A stretch of 64,000 nucleotides of DNA from Meconema thalassinum (Eukaryota > Arthropoda > Insecta > Orthoptera > Tettigoniidae): assembly GCA_946902985.2 (NCBI GenBank), contig OX336396.1, forward strand, positions 238,096,297 to 238,160,296, in the 5' to 3' direction. The position numbers and the translations under genes are program-made. Every line of letters starts with the position of its first letter. Position 1 is the stretch's first letter. Shown piece after piece: positions 20,524 through 32,135 of the stretch. The notes under the pieces are model-generated. The model saw only the letters and a program-made list of their open reading frames with translations. It ran no database searches and was not told the origin of the DNA.

Positions 20524-21449
20524 TAATTGGGACAAAATCATATTGTATTTTACAAGGAATTGATATTGGTTAGCTGTAAACAATTTTATCCGCCCAATTG
20601 TTACACTCTTGGCGGACTATTTTAGCCTTGACTAAGAACAACATTGTAGGTTCCCTCCAGTTCAGTTGAGTGCCTGTGCTGCAACAGTGTGTGTGTTATT
20701 TCTGTGTTCTCGACGGGAAAACTATGTGTTTGTGTTTGAATGGACATTTTGCCTAAGAAGCGGGCAAAAATATTTGGTCTTCATGAACCCACATCTATGA
20801 CTATAAGAGACATTGCCTCTGTTGTTGGTGTGGGAAAATCTAGTGTTTCAAGACTTTTATAGAGATACTGCCTCATTGTCTCCGAAGAGAAAAGGCAGGT
20901 GTGGACGAAAACGAAAAACCATCCCTAGAACTGATAAAATTCTACGTAGAAACAGTGGAATTCATCCTCACAGGACAAGTAAGGACCTTCAGAGAGATTT
21001 GTTGGTTACTGGGGTTGAAGTTGATTCTTCAACGGTACAACATAGGCTTCTTGAGTGTGGACGGAAGGCACGAAAGCAGTTGTTAACAACTTCCATGAAG
21101 AAAAAACGGTTGGCATTGGGCCAAAATATATAAATCTCCAATGACTGGAGACGTGTAATTTTCAGTGATAAGTCACATTTTCTTGTTGAAGGTTACAGAG
21201 GAAGGGTTGTGAGGCGAAGCATCCATGAGGCAGTGAGAGCTGAGCATTTTCAACAGAAAGTAAAATACCCACCCAAAAAAATGTTTTGGGCTTTCTTCAC
21301 TGCTCTAACCTGATCGAATCTATGCCATGACATGTTCAGAAGATCATTAAAGCAAAAGGAGGACACATTAATTATTAATCACATGTTACAGCTAATTCCT
21401 TGTAAAATACTGTCTGAGCTTGTCCCAATTAATTTGCACACTACTGTAG
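20524..21449 (+). pseudogene. Tc1-like transposon with broken transposase
   Basis: The inverted termini share TTAATTGGGACAA and TATTTTACAAGGAATT (left 20524-20563, right 21389-21432). The right end continues to TTTGCACACTACTGTA while the left outer end is missing. The transposase starts with ATG at 20740. The paired-type helix-turn-helix portion (MTIRDIASVVGVGKSSVSRL) is cut by a stop at 20860-20862. A shifted frame gives the GRKRK AT-hook-like segment and TSKDLQRDLL, with a stop near 21133. Later pieces (RRVIFSDKSHFLVEG, containing the catalytic Asp of the DDE core) are followed by a deletion. Inactive. Confidence 0.88.
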
Positions 21450-21671
21450 TTGCACGCAGTTCTCTTTAGCTCTCAGTGGCTACGGTGGAGAGTCGACAAC
21501 GCTGTGCCTCGAGCCTAGAAAGCATGGAATGTACACATGACCGCCCAGCTAGGTGTCAAAATCGAGAAGGTCGTTAATGAGGAAAATGAGAGAACTATAC
21601 ATGGGTGTGAGTGGAAATTTGTTTGATAATCTATGTTATTGTATTGGTTCTATTTGTGCGTGTATTTGTAA

Positions 21672-21940
21672 ATCAGGTGAGGATTGGGAAGGAGGTGGTC
21701 GTGGCCTTAAGTTAGGAATCATATCGCCATTTGCATGAAGTAGAAGTAGGGAAACCATGGAAAACCACTTCCAAGATGGCTGGGATGCGAATTAAATCGC
21801 CCCTCTTCTCAGTTTTCTCTTACGAGGCTGAGTGTGCCCAGTTCAAGCCCATAGAGCAGAATTAAATTTCTTGACAGAGCCGGGAATCAACCCCAGACCT
21901 CTGGGCCGACAGCCTGCTACACCATGAGGTGGTCTAATGA
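21672..21940 (-). mobile_element. SINE-B, minus orientation
   Basis: Carries GGAAGGAGGTGGTCGTGGCC, TGGAAAACCACTTCCAAGATG and GAGCCGGGAATCAACCCCAG in the order of the 18.6-kb copy, and ends in CACCATGAGGTGGTC. Confidence 0.7.
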
Positions 21941-22500
21941 CAGAGGATCTGTAGGGAAAATATAATGATGGAGACCAAAGGAAGTATTTAGTAATTTAGG
22001 ACTGCCGATGTCGACGTCTGTAGCCATACTGCTTGTCACATTGTTTGGCAGAAAGGTAAGGTTCTCCATCAGAGAAGACAATCAGGATGTATGGTGTATC
22101 CGATCAGCAAGGAAGGATCCAAAATAAAATCGGTCAAGAGTGTCTTCCACATGGATGAGTGGGTCCAAACATCGCCCCACCAAATACAATGTACGTTCAG
22201 AAAGTACAATCCGTTTGGTAATATAAAACCAAAACCGAGTACAGATACTGATAAACTATTTATTGAAAAACATACTACACATCCTAAACTTCTTTCCACA
22301 TAGCTCCCACCATTTTGTCTGTAAGCATAAAGAAAACATGAGCTTTAATTTCATTGTTCCGTAGAAAAGAATAAGGAAAGTAATGGAAAATAAGAGCATT
22401 GTGGGATACGCGGTATTAATTATTATGGGAAACTAATGAAATCTTCCAATGTGGTTCTAATAATCATGCACCATGGTCCACAGTTTTAACGTCTAGGCCA
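21941..22500. other. no gene seen
   Basis: Two overlapping antisense frames at 22069-22303 are mutual shadows without recognisable motifs. Confidence 0.4.
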
Positions 22501-22504
22501 AGGC

Positions 22505-22655
22505 CCTCTCTTTAGGTGGCCCGCGGGCCAGATCCGGCCCGTCGAGAGATTTCTGCTGGCCCACCATGAATAGCGAGAAAATTAAGTTTGAATAATTCAA
22601 AGAAAAGTATTGGTTCTAAATGTTACTCTTACAAGTTAGATCCCGTCTTGTTTTC
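22505..22655 (+). repeat. dispersed element with GGCCCGCGGGCC end, copy 2
   Basis: Counterpart of 7590-7905 in the opposite orientation. Sequence near 23455-23510 (CTATGTGGCCCTCAGGAAAA, AGAAAGCCTGGTATAGG) may be its continuation after an insertion. Confidence 0.5.
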
Positions 22656-22662
22656 AAATTAA

Positions 22663-22790
22663 GGGTACGGTGGCTCAGCGGAGTCTGACTCCGTAGCTAT
22701 TTGGTTAGCATGCTAGACTTTGGCCGAAAGTGTCCCGGGTTCGATTCCCGGTTGGGCTGAGGGTTTTTTAATCTCCTATGGTTAATTTCC
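22663..22790 (+). mobile_element. tRNA-derived SINE head
   Basis: GGTGGCTCAGCGGAGTCTG gives an A box and CCCGGGTTCGATTCCCGG a B box within a near-perfect T-arm palindrome. Confidence 0.6.
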
Positions 22791-23129
22791 CTGGCTCGGG
22801 GACTGGGTGTCTGTGACGTCTTCATAAGAGAAACGTAGACAATAATGTGGGAAACGGTTTCCAGATCATGACACTCACAAGCATCGAATATAGAACTGAA
22901 TTATTTATTAAAACAATGACACTGATTAAAATAGAGTAGAGAATTAAGGGGATGTGTTTCGCGGCTCGTCGGAACTCGGAATATTGCTTCTCTTCTTTTT
23001 ATTCTCAGACAATGGCGCTGAGCTTACTCCTGCGCCCGCTAGATCCCATACTCGGCCTTCTTGATCCTCATCCGGCTCCCACAATAATGTAAACAGAACG
23101 CAGCACAACGTAACAAGTAAATAAAGTAA

Positions 23130-23310
23130 AACATATTTTTTAAAAGAGGTAAAGTTGTATGCCTCTCACCTAGGCAGACTGGGTTCGATAACCGGTCAAT
23201 GCATGAGAGATTTAAGTGAATTGCCATGTCCTGTGGTTCGGATTCCACGTAAAAAGGAGGTCGCGTGGCGCATGATCGCGAGAATGACGGTCACGGTAAA
23301 CTACGAGTTT
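23130..23310 (+). mobile_element. SINE-E
   Basis: The blocks CTCACCTAGGCAGACTGGG, TTCGATAACCGGTCAATGCA and CCATGTCCTGTGGTTCGGAT match the SINE nested at 31428-31612. Confidence 0.7.
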
Positions 23311-23916
23311 TCTTTTTTGTTTGTTTTCAAATTTGCCGCTTTTCTAACGATGGAATACTTTCGTACTCAGACTTCGGTGAGATGTTTGACCTGAATCCTG
23401 CATTCTTTTTTTCCACTTCCAATCCTTGAGTACCTTAATTAATCTTAAAATTAATCTATGTGGCCCTCAGGAAAATTTTATTCAGAAAGCCTGGTATAGG
23501 CCATGGACCTCTTCACTCAATATCAAATAGCATGCCGTATCAAACACTATGTCAGTCAAAGAAACTACAGTAAAATTTATTCTCTATGTAGAAGATATAG
23601 GCCTACACATTAGAGCGTATATAGGAGCTTTATTCTGCGCTGTCACATTAGATAAAGCCGGTAGTTGTCTCATTCCCATCAACACGAACATACAAGCTTC
23701 TGATAACAGACAGCTTCACACTGTCCATTTCATTAAGCATTAATCAACATTTCTGGTATTCAAAGCATCAATAAGAGTATATTCATAATACAGTAGATGC
23801 TTTGAGTGTTCGTTCTTTGATCTGATTTTAGAGCTATGGTGGACTTAGAATATGTTTGCAAAGGCGTGAAGAAACTGTGCTAACTTCATACAGTATATTC
23901 GGTAACAGTTCCGGAG

Positions 23917-23920
<4 letters not shown>
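23311..23920. other. no gene seen
   Basis: Apart from the element remnant near 23455-23510, no repeat or frame is recognised. Confidence 0.4.
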
Positions 23921-23954
<34 letters not shown>

Positions 23955-24328
23955 TCGTATGGCCTCGGATGCCGGGTGCAACCTTTGTTATTTGACACTC
24001 AAAGGGTAGCTTGCATGCCAAATTTCGTTGTTCCTTGAAACACTATGAAAGTCAAGGAGGTTAGATATCTAAGCTCCTTGAACACTATTGCGCTTTCTAG
24101 TAGAGAAATGAGGAACTTTGTGTTGGTGGAAACTATCGAGTTTAATTTTGCCATTATAAACACGGCCTACTGAATTCAAATGGGTTCTTTGACATGCCAA
24201 CATCGTATGACATGGTGTCGTAATTTTTGCCGCCTTTCAAAGATCACTTACCACGGCCAGGAGCGAACCTGCAAGCTTGGGGGTTAGTAGACCGACACGT
24301 TGACCACTCACCCACCGTGGCAAGCTAG
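23921..24328 (-). mobile_element. SINE-C, minus orientation, with (ATT)n tail
   Basis: Second copy of the 2853-3245 family. It starts with (AAT)n then ATCGTATGGCCTCGGATGCC, and ends with the tRNA-like head CCACTCACCCACCGTGGCAAG. Confidence 0.7.
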
Positions 24329-24481
24329 GAGTGGTGAACCTTCTACAAAACTACTTAACCCTTTATAGGGCAAAACTATCTTTTTACTTTTACATGTTTC
24401 TACATTTTAGTTTATTTTAATGATTATAATTATAAATAATGTTATATTTTGTTTCTCTAATTTTAATGTATATGTATTTAT

Positions 24482-25604
24482 TAGCCTATTTTCATTTTAT
24501 GAAAAAATAGGCTTATGAGATCACCTTTTGTCCGTGTGTCTGTGTGTGCGAGTGTGTGTGTGATGGTGTGTATGTGTCTCCCACCTAATAACATCGAAAC
24601 GGGTGGAGCGATATCAATGAAACTCGGTAAGATCATAACACCATTCTGGCCGACCTCGACAGTGCCCTTCAAATTTTATTGTGTCTCATCAATCCAGCAT
24701 GGCGGCTGTGCGAAATATTTCACTAGCATTCAATATCTCCGAAACTATTACCGATATCACCCTGAAATTGTTTACAGTGATTAAGGGCACTACTAGATGT
24801 TCACCTATGAGACTTTCAAAAACCTGGTGACTACAAAACCAACATGGCGGCCAAGCGAAGTTGAGACTTTTAAATAGACTTTTCTCGCGATTTAACCATC
24901 CAATGAAACTTGGTACAGCAAATATTTATACACATTTTAATGCACTGGCGTCCAATTTAGTTCAATTATTTAGATAACCTCAAAATGGCGGCTGTGCGAA
25001 ATTTTAAGATTAAATTTTTATTTCTTGTGTCGTAATCATGCGATTGAAGTGAAAGTTTGAATAATGAACCTACGCAATAATTTTCCTTTAATGGCACATA
25101 ACTCTATGGCCTATACATATAAGAATCCAAAGTGGTAAGCATCCGAAATATTTAGACGGTTCTCAATATCTACGAATCCTTTACACCAATCAAACTGATT
25201 TTTTTAAATGTTCATAGATGCTATGAACATAAGTTCACCTATAGGACTTTCAGTAACCTGGTGAACACGGCGACGCGAAGTATAAATATTTAAACGGACG
25301 TTTCTCACGATTTAACCATCCGAGTGCAGTGAACCTTTTCACGTTAAATGCTTATACAAATGTGAATCCACTGGCATCTAATTTATTTCAATTGTTTTCA
25401 TAACCACACGATGGCAGCTGTGCGTAATTATAAAATCTCGTTTTTACTTCTCGTGTTCTAATCATGCGATTGAAGTTTGAATACCACAAGTACACAATAA
25501 TCTTCATGTAATAGTACACAAATAAAAATCCAACCTGGAGACCATCTGAAATATTTAGACGGTTCTCAATATCTTCGAATCTATCACTCTATGAAAATAG
25601 GCTG
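24482..25604 (+). mobile_element. hairpin-ended repeat element, copy 2, with internal direct repeats
   Basis: Starts AGCCTATTTTCAT followed by its own complement (ATGAAAAAATAGGCT), and ends at 25604 with ATGAAAATAGGCT, so both ends share an inverted terminus. Inside, a segment of roughly 430 bp is repeated (GAGACTTTTAAATAGACTTTTC region at about 24810-25000 and again near 25260-25450), with 'ATGGCGGC(T/C)' blocks. No protein found; non-autonomous DNA element is the best guess. Confidence 0.6.
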
Positions 25605-26204
25605 TATAGGTCTTCACAGAACTACTTGTTTATTATGAAACAGTTCCTCCCACCAATCAGAGCTCAAGAAACAGTTTTGTGACCAATTAGGTAAGGATAG
25701 CATCGCACCTCCGCTGAGTTCCACGGCCTCCTAATTCAAATTTCACTGCGTGACTTGTGTCATAGTGGGGTAATCGAGGAGGTCATGGTCAAATACAAGG
25801 TATTCTCTGCGTCCCATGCGCTCTGTTCAGTACATAAATCTGGCGAAATCCCGACAGATATTTATGAATATTTATGTTCGAACATAGAATAGTTATAGTT
25901 ATCGTCGAACATAAACAGTCGTATGCAACTCGCCTATAATGACAATTAAGACACTCGTATGGAAATGCCATTATAGGCTTGTTGCATAATGTACTATTTC
26001 TTAACACATTTTGTAACAGATCTGGTTTTTGAAATTTTACTTTGTACGCTTTTGAAACATGATATTTTTAGTATCCTCTGTTATGGCAATATTTCATGAA
26101 GTGTATGTTATTGCACATTTACTTATCGTATACTACGCTGAGGAAGGTACGGTTTTAATGTAAAATATATTGACTTAAGGTAATGAATAGTTTATTATAT
26201 TTAA
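25605..26204. other. no gene seen
   Basis: AT-rich; no recognisable gene. Confidence 0.4.
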
Positions 26205-27065
26205 TACAAGATTATTGGTCATTCAGGCACTGAAAAAGCTGCAAACAAAATGCACGCAGAAAAATTACGCAGAGCATACACAATCACCTGGAACTTCTAC
26301 AATAAGAAATCCCAATCCACAAAAGCCAAACTCCGACACTACCACACAGTTGTCCTACCAGAGGCACTCTACGCAACTGGGACATCGTCACTACTGTTCA
26401 CATCAATGACATCGACAAAATTGAAAGACAGATACTAAGGAAGATATTCGGGCCCAAGTTTCAAGAGGGTATATGGATGCGAAAAAGCTCGGAAGAATTA
26501 TGTGCATTAACTGAACGATTCTCTTCAGTCGCACGCGAACGGCGTATGAAATTTTATGGACATTTAAAACGAATGGATGATTCACGTCTGACAAAGAAAA
26601 TATTTCTTATCATCAATGGGAACTGACAAAACAAAATTCGCTGGCTAGTAGACACACAAATAGACCTTACTTAAGTCGACATTGATCCAATGACTACAAC
26701 AAGGACTGGTTGGTTGGTTCCTCAGTTTAGGGGCTGCGACAACTCGGTCATGTAGCCCCGTGTACTTTGGGTGTGTGTAGAATCCGTCTGATAACCAGTG
26801 TTAATTGTGTTGGCTGTATTAGTGTGTGTATGTGTTTCTTTTTAAATTTAAGTACAGACTGCAACAAGGACTACATGCAGACAAAAGATCAACACCCACA
26901 AATTTGCACACAAGAATCCATCCGAGAAAAGCTTGAAACTCGTGGACACAAGATAGACGGCAGGCTCAGAGTGAAAGAATGAAGAAATTTTTTGGCGATT
27001 AAGAAGTTTAAAAAGATGAATTCCAGTGCTATTTAATGGTTCCACGTGCTCCTTAGGGGCCTGAA
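26205..27065 (+). pseudogene. LINE C-terminal fragment interrupted by a SINE
   Basis: Close relative of the 16.7-kb copy, picking up at the EKLRRAYTITWNFYNKKS region. It continues through LPEALYATGTSS and a frameshifted RQILRKIFGPK-like part to GERRMKFYGHLKRM. The interruption at 26705-26856 separates the last 200 bp, which ends with GTGCTCCTTAGGGGCC, the family 3' UTR. Several stops and shifts; inactive. Confidence 0.85.
26705..26856 (-). mobile_element. SINE-A, 5'-truncated, inside the LINE
   Basis: Begins GGTTGGTTGGTTCCTCAG and ends ATTTAAGTACAG. LINE sequence GACTACAACAAGGACT before it is repeated as GACTGCAACAAGGACT after it, a target duplication of about 16 bp with one difference. Confidence 0.85.
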
Positions 27066-27620
27066 CGAATATAATACTAATTTAATACACGATTTAATAC
27101 TACAGATGCCTTCCATCCAACTCTGTTTATAGCAAAGAGGATTGTCATTTGACAGAGCGCAGTCCTCTAGCAATGTGAAAGCAGACGTACTGTGCAGTAA
27201 TATTTTTTGACGGCCTGGTACAAGGGGTAGCAGTAGGCTGCACTCTCAACAGCCCTGTGTTGCTGGGGGGAGTGAAGCCAGGAGGATCGATACGGCCTGC
27301 ATGAGGGGAGCGAGCAGCTAGTCCCTCGGGGGCAGCACCAACTTCATCAATACCGGAGTGGCAATGCCATTAAGTGCATTGCACTGCACACTTTTATAAT
27401 TGCAGCGCTAACGAGTCGCGGCACGCATCATGCACATTCTGGAAAACACACGATTCATATTATACTGCTTCGCTATGAACTGAATACTAGAGTGTAGTCT
27501 GTATGATCTCCCCTCATTATTCCCGTTTCTAACGGGATCTGGGATGAGATGCTATGAAATTCTAAGTAGCGGATGTTTTTACGGCCGGATTCCCTTCTCG
27601 ACACCAACCTCATGAGAGGT
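27066..27620. other. no gene seen
   Basis: Contains a GC-rich patch at 27210-27360. 27500-27600 resembles the inverted end of the SINE-F type at 31054-31115. Confidence 0.4.
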
Positions 27621-28020
27621 TGGTTGGTTCTTGAATTTAGGGGCTGCGACAACGTGGTCATGTGCCCCATGTACTTTGGGTGTGTGTAGAATCTGTCTGA
27701 TAACCGATGTTAATTGTGATGGCTGTCTTAGAGTGTGTTATCTGTAATTCAGGTTATTTATTTATATATCGTATGGTTTTTAGTGCTGGGAGTGTCCGAG
27801 GACATCTCGCCTGAGTCTGTAGCTGCTTCCGGCAGACACCCTTAGGGTGAGCTACAAGTTCCGTTCAATTTCAAGTAATTCCAACTTTCGCTACCAGATA
27901 TCAATGATGCCTAGTGGTGAACGTTAGAAATTTGATAGAGCGTTCCGACGAAATCTAACCTAACAATTTAGCTTCACACATGTTTAGTTTGTGGAAGGAT
28001 CTTTTACAAGTATAACCTTA
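27621..28020 (-). mobile_element. SINE-A tail plus SINE-A variant body, minus orientation
   Basis: 27621-27750 carries GGTTGGTTCTTGAATTTAGG and the inverted tail blocks. 27760-28020 matches 5570-5830 (GTGCTGGGAGTGTCCGAGGA, TTTCGCTACCAGATATCAAT). The tRNA head is missing here. Confidence 0.65.
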
Positions 28021-28120
28021 CATTACCCTGCTCGTGTCCCCTGGGCGGTGCTAAACGAGCAACAATATTACTGGAGCCAGACAATCCTTGTGATCTCCTG
28101 GCATATATCACATTGCCAAA

Positions 28121-28489
28121 ATGGCCAAAAATCAAAGAAACGGACCTTTTCATGACCATCTATACAGAAATCTGAGTCCAAACATTAGATTGTATCAACT
28201 GAACATCGAAGGCATTCGTAGAGCCAAATGCCATCTCTTACGTAAGATCTTGGAAGATAACAGAGTTTATGTACTTGCGGTTCAAGAACATCATGTTGAG
28301 AATGTAAACCAATTCTCCTCAAGACGTAAAATACCTGGTTTCGATCTCCTAGGTGCTACGTATGATAAGGTTTATGGTGTGGCAACATATGTACGGAGCA
28401 GTATAGAAAATGCAGACCTTATTTGCGTTAATAACACTGAAAATACCCATGAAGATGTCGTGCATAGATTATTATGTAAATGTGTATAG
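28121..28489 (+). pseudogene. LINE apurinic-type endonuclease, N-terminal fragment
   Basis: 122 codons starting at ATG. IRLYQLNIEGIRRAKCHLL followed by VYVLAVQEHHVENV matches the opening of LINE ORF2 endonucleases: an N-containing first strand, then the catalytic Glu in the 'QE' motif. The frame ends after RSSIENADLICVN, before the later catalytic motifs, so only the first third of the domain is present. It may be the 5' part of the LINE whose tail lies at 28985-29490, separated by SINE insertions. Confidence 0.75.
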
Positions 28490-28544
28490 GCCTGCGGACT
28501 ATAATTGTATTTCTGCAATGTGATTCCAAACGCTAAATAAATAA

Positions 28545-28692
28545 TGGGACCGCTAGCTTCACTTCCCCTCCGAAGGAAGGCATACTGAGGGCTTAATTAA
28601 CGCTCTTAAAAAAACCGACGACTTCGTCTGGATTTGAACCCGTGATCTTGGGCATAGAAGCTCAGCATGCTACCAACTACGCCATTGAAGAC
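28545..28692 (-). mobile_element. SINE-A head, minus orientation
   Basis: CCCTCCGAAGGAAGGCATAC, TCTGGATTTGAACCCGTGAT and ATGCTACCAACTACGCCATT are the inverted SINE-A head blocks. Confidence 0.75.
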
Positions 28693-28734
28693 GCACTCAT
28701 GAGAGGAGCTAATTAGAGTTGAAGTGAATGAAGA

Positions 28735-28870
28735 TGAATGAAACTGGGCAAGGATGTGGAAGGAAATGGCCATGGCCTGTCAGAAGGTACCATCCCAGCA
28801 TTTGCCTGGAGTTGAAGATGGGGGGGAAACCACAGAGAACCATTTTAAGGACGGCCGACGGTGTGGCTCG
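28735..28870 (-). mobile_element. SINE-F fragment, minus orientation
   Basis: Inverted match to the 30310-30450 sequence: GGGCAAGGATGTGGAAGG, AAGGTACCATCCCAGCATTT. Confidence 0.6.
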
Positions 28871-28984
28871 CACCGACGTCTGCAGAGAGCTTGATCGCAT
28901 GGCACTGCGCTGCGCTTTAGTGAGCGTAGCTACTGCTGTCGGTAGAATGCTAGAGTGTAGTAAGAACAGAATATAATGACATGT

Positions 28985-29490
28985 TACGTATGCAGCAGAA
29001 ACACTTAAATTAACAAGATTTGGTGATTTAGACAAATTAGAGAAGACTGAAAGACGAATTTTGAGAAAAATACTGGGAGCTAAACTAAATAATAACGCAG
29101 AATATAGGTTACGACCAAATAGAGAGTTATATTTGAAATGTGAAAAAATAACTGATGTAAAGAGAAGATTACAGTTTTTTGGGCACATCTATAGAATGGA
29201 AAATAGTAGACTAACTAAACAGATCTTCAACTTACTGACCAGTTACAAATCCAAACCCACATGGTTCATTAAAATTGACAAAGATTTGACAAACGCCAAA
29301 ATTCAGACAGACACAATAGCAAACAGATCACTCTTCAGAGAAGCTATTCAAAAGGCAAAATTTCAAGAAAGGAAGAAACAAACATCTCGCAGAAAGTGGA
29401 CTCAGGAGGAGAAAGATCGTCACTCTAGAAGGATGAAAGAAATTTGGAAACAACGGAAATTGAATACAATGGACAATAGCCAACGTTGAT
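28985..29490 (+). pseudogene. LINE 3'-terminal fragment
   Basis: Open from 29061 to 29489 with LMRKILGAKL-type start, RRLQFFGHIYRMENSRLTKQ and the basic tail RRKWTQEEKDRHSRRMKE. It shares the organisation of the other LINE tails but is a diverged family. Upstream RT is absent. Confidence 0.85.
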
Positions 29491-29552
29491 TCATCGTACC
29501 CTCCAAATGGGTTATTCGAAACAAGAAGAAGAAGACATGTTATGTTTAGAAG

Positions 29553-29610
29553 GAGGGGCAGATACCTCACTGTTCCGCCCCTTAAAAACTCAATAACTGT
29601 TTAGTAGGTT
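29553..29610 (+). mobile_element. SINE 3'-end fragment
   Basis: GGAGGGGCAGATACCTCACTG then CCGCCCCTTAAAAACTCAAT, the tail type also found at 7738-7797. Confidence 0.5.
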
Positions 29611-29745
29611 GTTACTGGCCTGACCTGACCCATGCATGCGAAGCCGGCATTCAATTGTAGCCTGTCAGCCCTTTAGGGCCATGAGAGCTATATCGGGACA
29701 GATAACACGCAGCCTTTAAACAATGGTACCAAGCTATCTGTGGAC

Positions 29746-30284
29746 AGAGCGGCTTCGGTGGCGTAGTCGGTAGCATGCTGAGCTTCTATGCCGAAGATAG
29801 CGGGTTCAAACCCGACCGAAGCCGTCGGATTTTTAAGAGCGTTAAAAATCCCTCAGTATGCCTTCCTTCGGAGGGGAAGTAAAGCCGGTGGTCCCATGTC
29901 ATAGATTTATGGCATGTTAAAGAACCTTCCACTAATTACATCTATGTGAAGCTAAATTGAATAGGTTAAGAATGTAAACAACGGTCTTAGGTTTCTACGT
30001 TCGTTGCCTAGAGCCGACTGCGGTGGCGTCTAGTAGCTAAGTTCTGAACTTGGCCTAGTAGTCGTTGACGGTGGCGCTTGGTGGCAAAAGTAGGAAATAT
30101 TTGAAAAATTCTAAGTTGCAGTGTGTACTTAAATAAAAAAAAACAGATAACACACACTAATACAGTCATCACAAATAACACCGGTTATCAGACAGATTCT
30201 ACACACACCCAAAGTACACGGGGCTACTTGACCGCGTTGTCGCAGCTCCTAAACTGAGGAACCAACCAACCAACCGACCTATCT
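29746..30284 (+). mobile_element. SINE-A, full length, plus orientation
   Basis: Head GGCTTCGGTGGCGTAGTCGG, B box GGGTTCAAACCCGACCG, tail CTGAGGAACCAACCAACCAA. TATCTGTGGAC before it and TATCTGCGGAC after it look like the target duplication. It forms an inverted pair with the next copy 250 bp away. Confidence 0.85.
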
Positions 30285-30530
30285 GCGGACTCGATAGACG
30301 TGGGTTCGAGCCCCACCGTCAGCCGTCCTTCAAATGATTTTCTGTAGTTTCCAATTTTCAACTCCATGAAAATGCTGGGACGGTACCTTCTAACAGGCCA
30401 CGGTCACTTCCTTCCACATCCTTGCCCAGTTTCATTCGCCATCATTCATTTCATCTCACATTAACTCCTCTTACGGGGCTGGCGTCAGGAAGGGCATCCG
30501 GTCATAGAAAACGCCCGCCACATAGACTTT
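30285..30530 (+). mobile_element. SINE-F, split by SINE-A
   Basis: tRNA-like start with B box GTGGGTTCGAGCCCCACCG, body AAAATGCTGGGACGGTACCT. It resumes at 31054-31115 after the inverted SINE-A insertion. Confidence 0.65.
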
Positions 30531-31041
30531 GGTTGGTTCCTCAGTTTAGGGGCTGCGACAACGCGGTCTTGTAGCCCCGTGTACTTTGCGTGTGTGTAGA
30601 ATCTGTCTGATAACCGGTGTTAATTGTGATGACTGTATTAGTGTGTGTATCTGTTTTAATTCAAGTAAGCACTGCAGACGACCAATTTTCAAGTAGTTCC
30701 TACTTTTGCCGCCAAACGCCACCGTCGGCGACTTCTAGTTCAGAACTTAGCTACCAGACGTCACCGCAGTCGGCTCTTGGCAACGAACGTATGAACCTAT
30801 GAGAGTTGTTTACATTCTTAACCTATCCAATTTAGCTTCACACAGGTGTAATTAGTGGGAGGTTCTTTAACATGCCATAAATCAATGACATGGGACCGCC
30901 GGCTTTACTTCCCCTCCGAAGGAAGGCATACTGAGGGATTTTTAACGCTCTTAAAAAATCCGACGACTTCGGCCGGATTTGAACCCGCGATCTTGGGCAT
31001 AGAAGCTCAGCATGCTACCGACTACGCCACCGAAGCCGCCT
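30531..31041 (-). mobile_element. SINE-A, full length, minus orientation, with target duplication
   Basis: Flanked by CACATAGACTTT at 30519-30530 and 31042-31053, giving exact end points: 511 bp, ending (on its own strand) in AACCAACC. These two well-bounded copies (this and 3809-4316) define the family length. Confidence 0.9.
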
Positions 31042-31119
31042 CACATAGACTTTCATCGCATCTCCTCCCCGACCCTGTTGGAAACGGGAATAATAAGGGA
31101 TGGAAATACTTACATGTAT

Positions 31120-31355
31120 ATTAGATTGTTGTTTCATTTGAGGGGCTTGGACATCGTGGTCTTTTATCCCCGTGTACATGAGCGAGTGTATAATTTTTGT
31201 CTGATAATTAACCTGTGGTATTGTGATGGCTGTATTAGTGTGTGTATTTGTAATTTGAGAGAGGATTGGGAAGGAGGTGGTCGTGGCCTTAAGTTAGGAA
31301 ACATCCTGGAATTTGCCTGGAGTAGAAGTGGGACACCACGGAAAACTAATTTCAG
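31120..31355 (-). mobile_element. SINE-A tail followed by SINE-B fragment
   Basis: GAGGGGCTTGGACATCGTGG and GATGGCTGTATTAGTGTGTG (SINE-A), then GAAGGAGGTGGTCGTGGCC and GGACACCACGGAAAAC (SINE-B). Confidence 0.6.
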
Positions 31356-31380
31356 GATGTATGTTAGTTAGTTAGTTGTT

Positions 31381-31905
31381 ACCCTCCGTGGCTTAGGCGG
31401 CAGCACGCTAGCCTCTCATCGCTGGCGCAGCGGTCAAGCTGTATGTCTCTCACCAAGGCGGACTGGGTTCGATTCCCTGTCAATGCATGTGAGATTTTCG
31501 ATGTGAAATGCCATGTCCTGTGGTTCGGATTCCACGTAAAACGGAGGTCCCGTGGCTTATGATCGCGAGTTTAACGGTCACGTTAAACTACAAGCTTCCT
31601 TCCTTCCTTTCTCATCGCTGGGTCCGTGGTTCAAATCCCGGTCACTCCATGTGAGATCTGTGCTGGACAAAACGGAGGCAGACAGGTTTTTATTCGGATA
31701 CTCCGGTTTTCCCTGTCAAAATTTCATTCCAGCAACACTCTCCACTAGCATTTCATTTCATCAGTCATTCATTTAATCATTGTCCTAGAGGAGTGCGTCA
31801 GGCCTCGGCAGCCGGCACAGTTCATATCCTCGCCGCTAGACGGGGGCTTCATTCATTCCATCCCTGACCCGGTCGGAGACTGGAAGCAGGCTGTGGATTT
31901 TCATT
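31381..31905 (+). mobile_element. SINE-D interrupted by SINE-E
   Basis: Starts CCTCCGTGGCTTAGGCGGC, breaks at 31428, resumes at about 31613 with GGGTCCGTGGTTCAAATCCC, and ends GGAAGCAGGCTGTGGATTTT, like the uninterrupted copy at 4519-4848. Confidence 0.85.
31428..31612 (+). mobile_element. SINE-E nested in SINE-D
   Basis: The interrupted sequence CTCATCGCTGG occurs on both sides, an 11-bp target duplication. Internal B box GGGTTCGATTCCCTGTC. Confidence 0.85.
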
Positions 31906-31911
31906 TCAGTT

Positions 31912-32135
31912 AGTTAGTTAGTTAGTTATTGTTGCTTTAAGGGGCGGAACAGCGAGGTTATCTTCCCCTTACTTCCAGGATGGCTGAGGTAGGAATCGAA
32001 TCCGCCTCTTCTCAGTTCTGCTTCACGAGGCTGAATGGACCACTTTCCAGCCCTAAAACAAGATTTAAATTTCTTAGCTTAGCCGGAAATCGAACCCGAA
32101 GCTCAGGGGAGAGAGCCACTGCTCCACGAAGTGGT
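31912..32135 (-). mobile_element. SINE tail and SINE-B fragment, minus orientation
   Basis: (GTTA)n then AAGGGGCGGAACAGCGAGG, then CAGGATGGCTGAGGTAGGAATC and GCCGGAAATCGAACCCGAAG. Confidence 0.55.
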
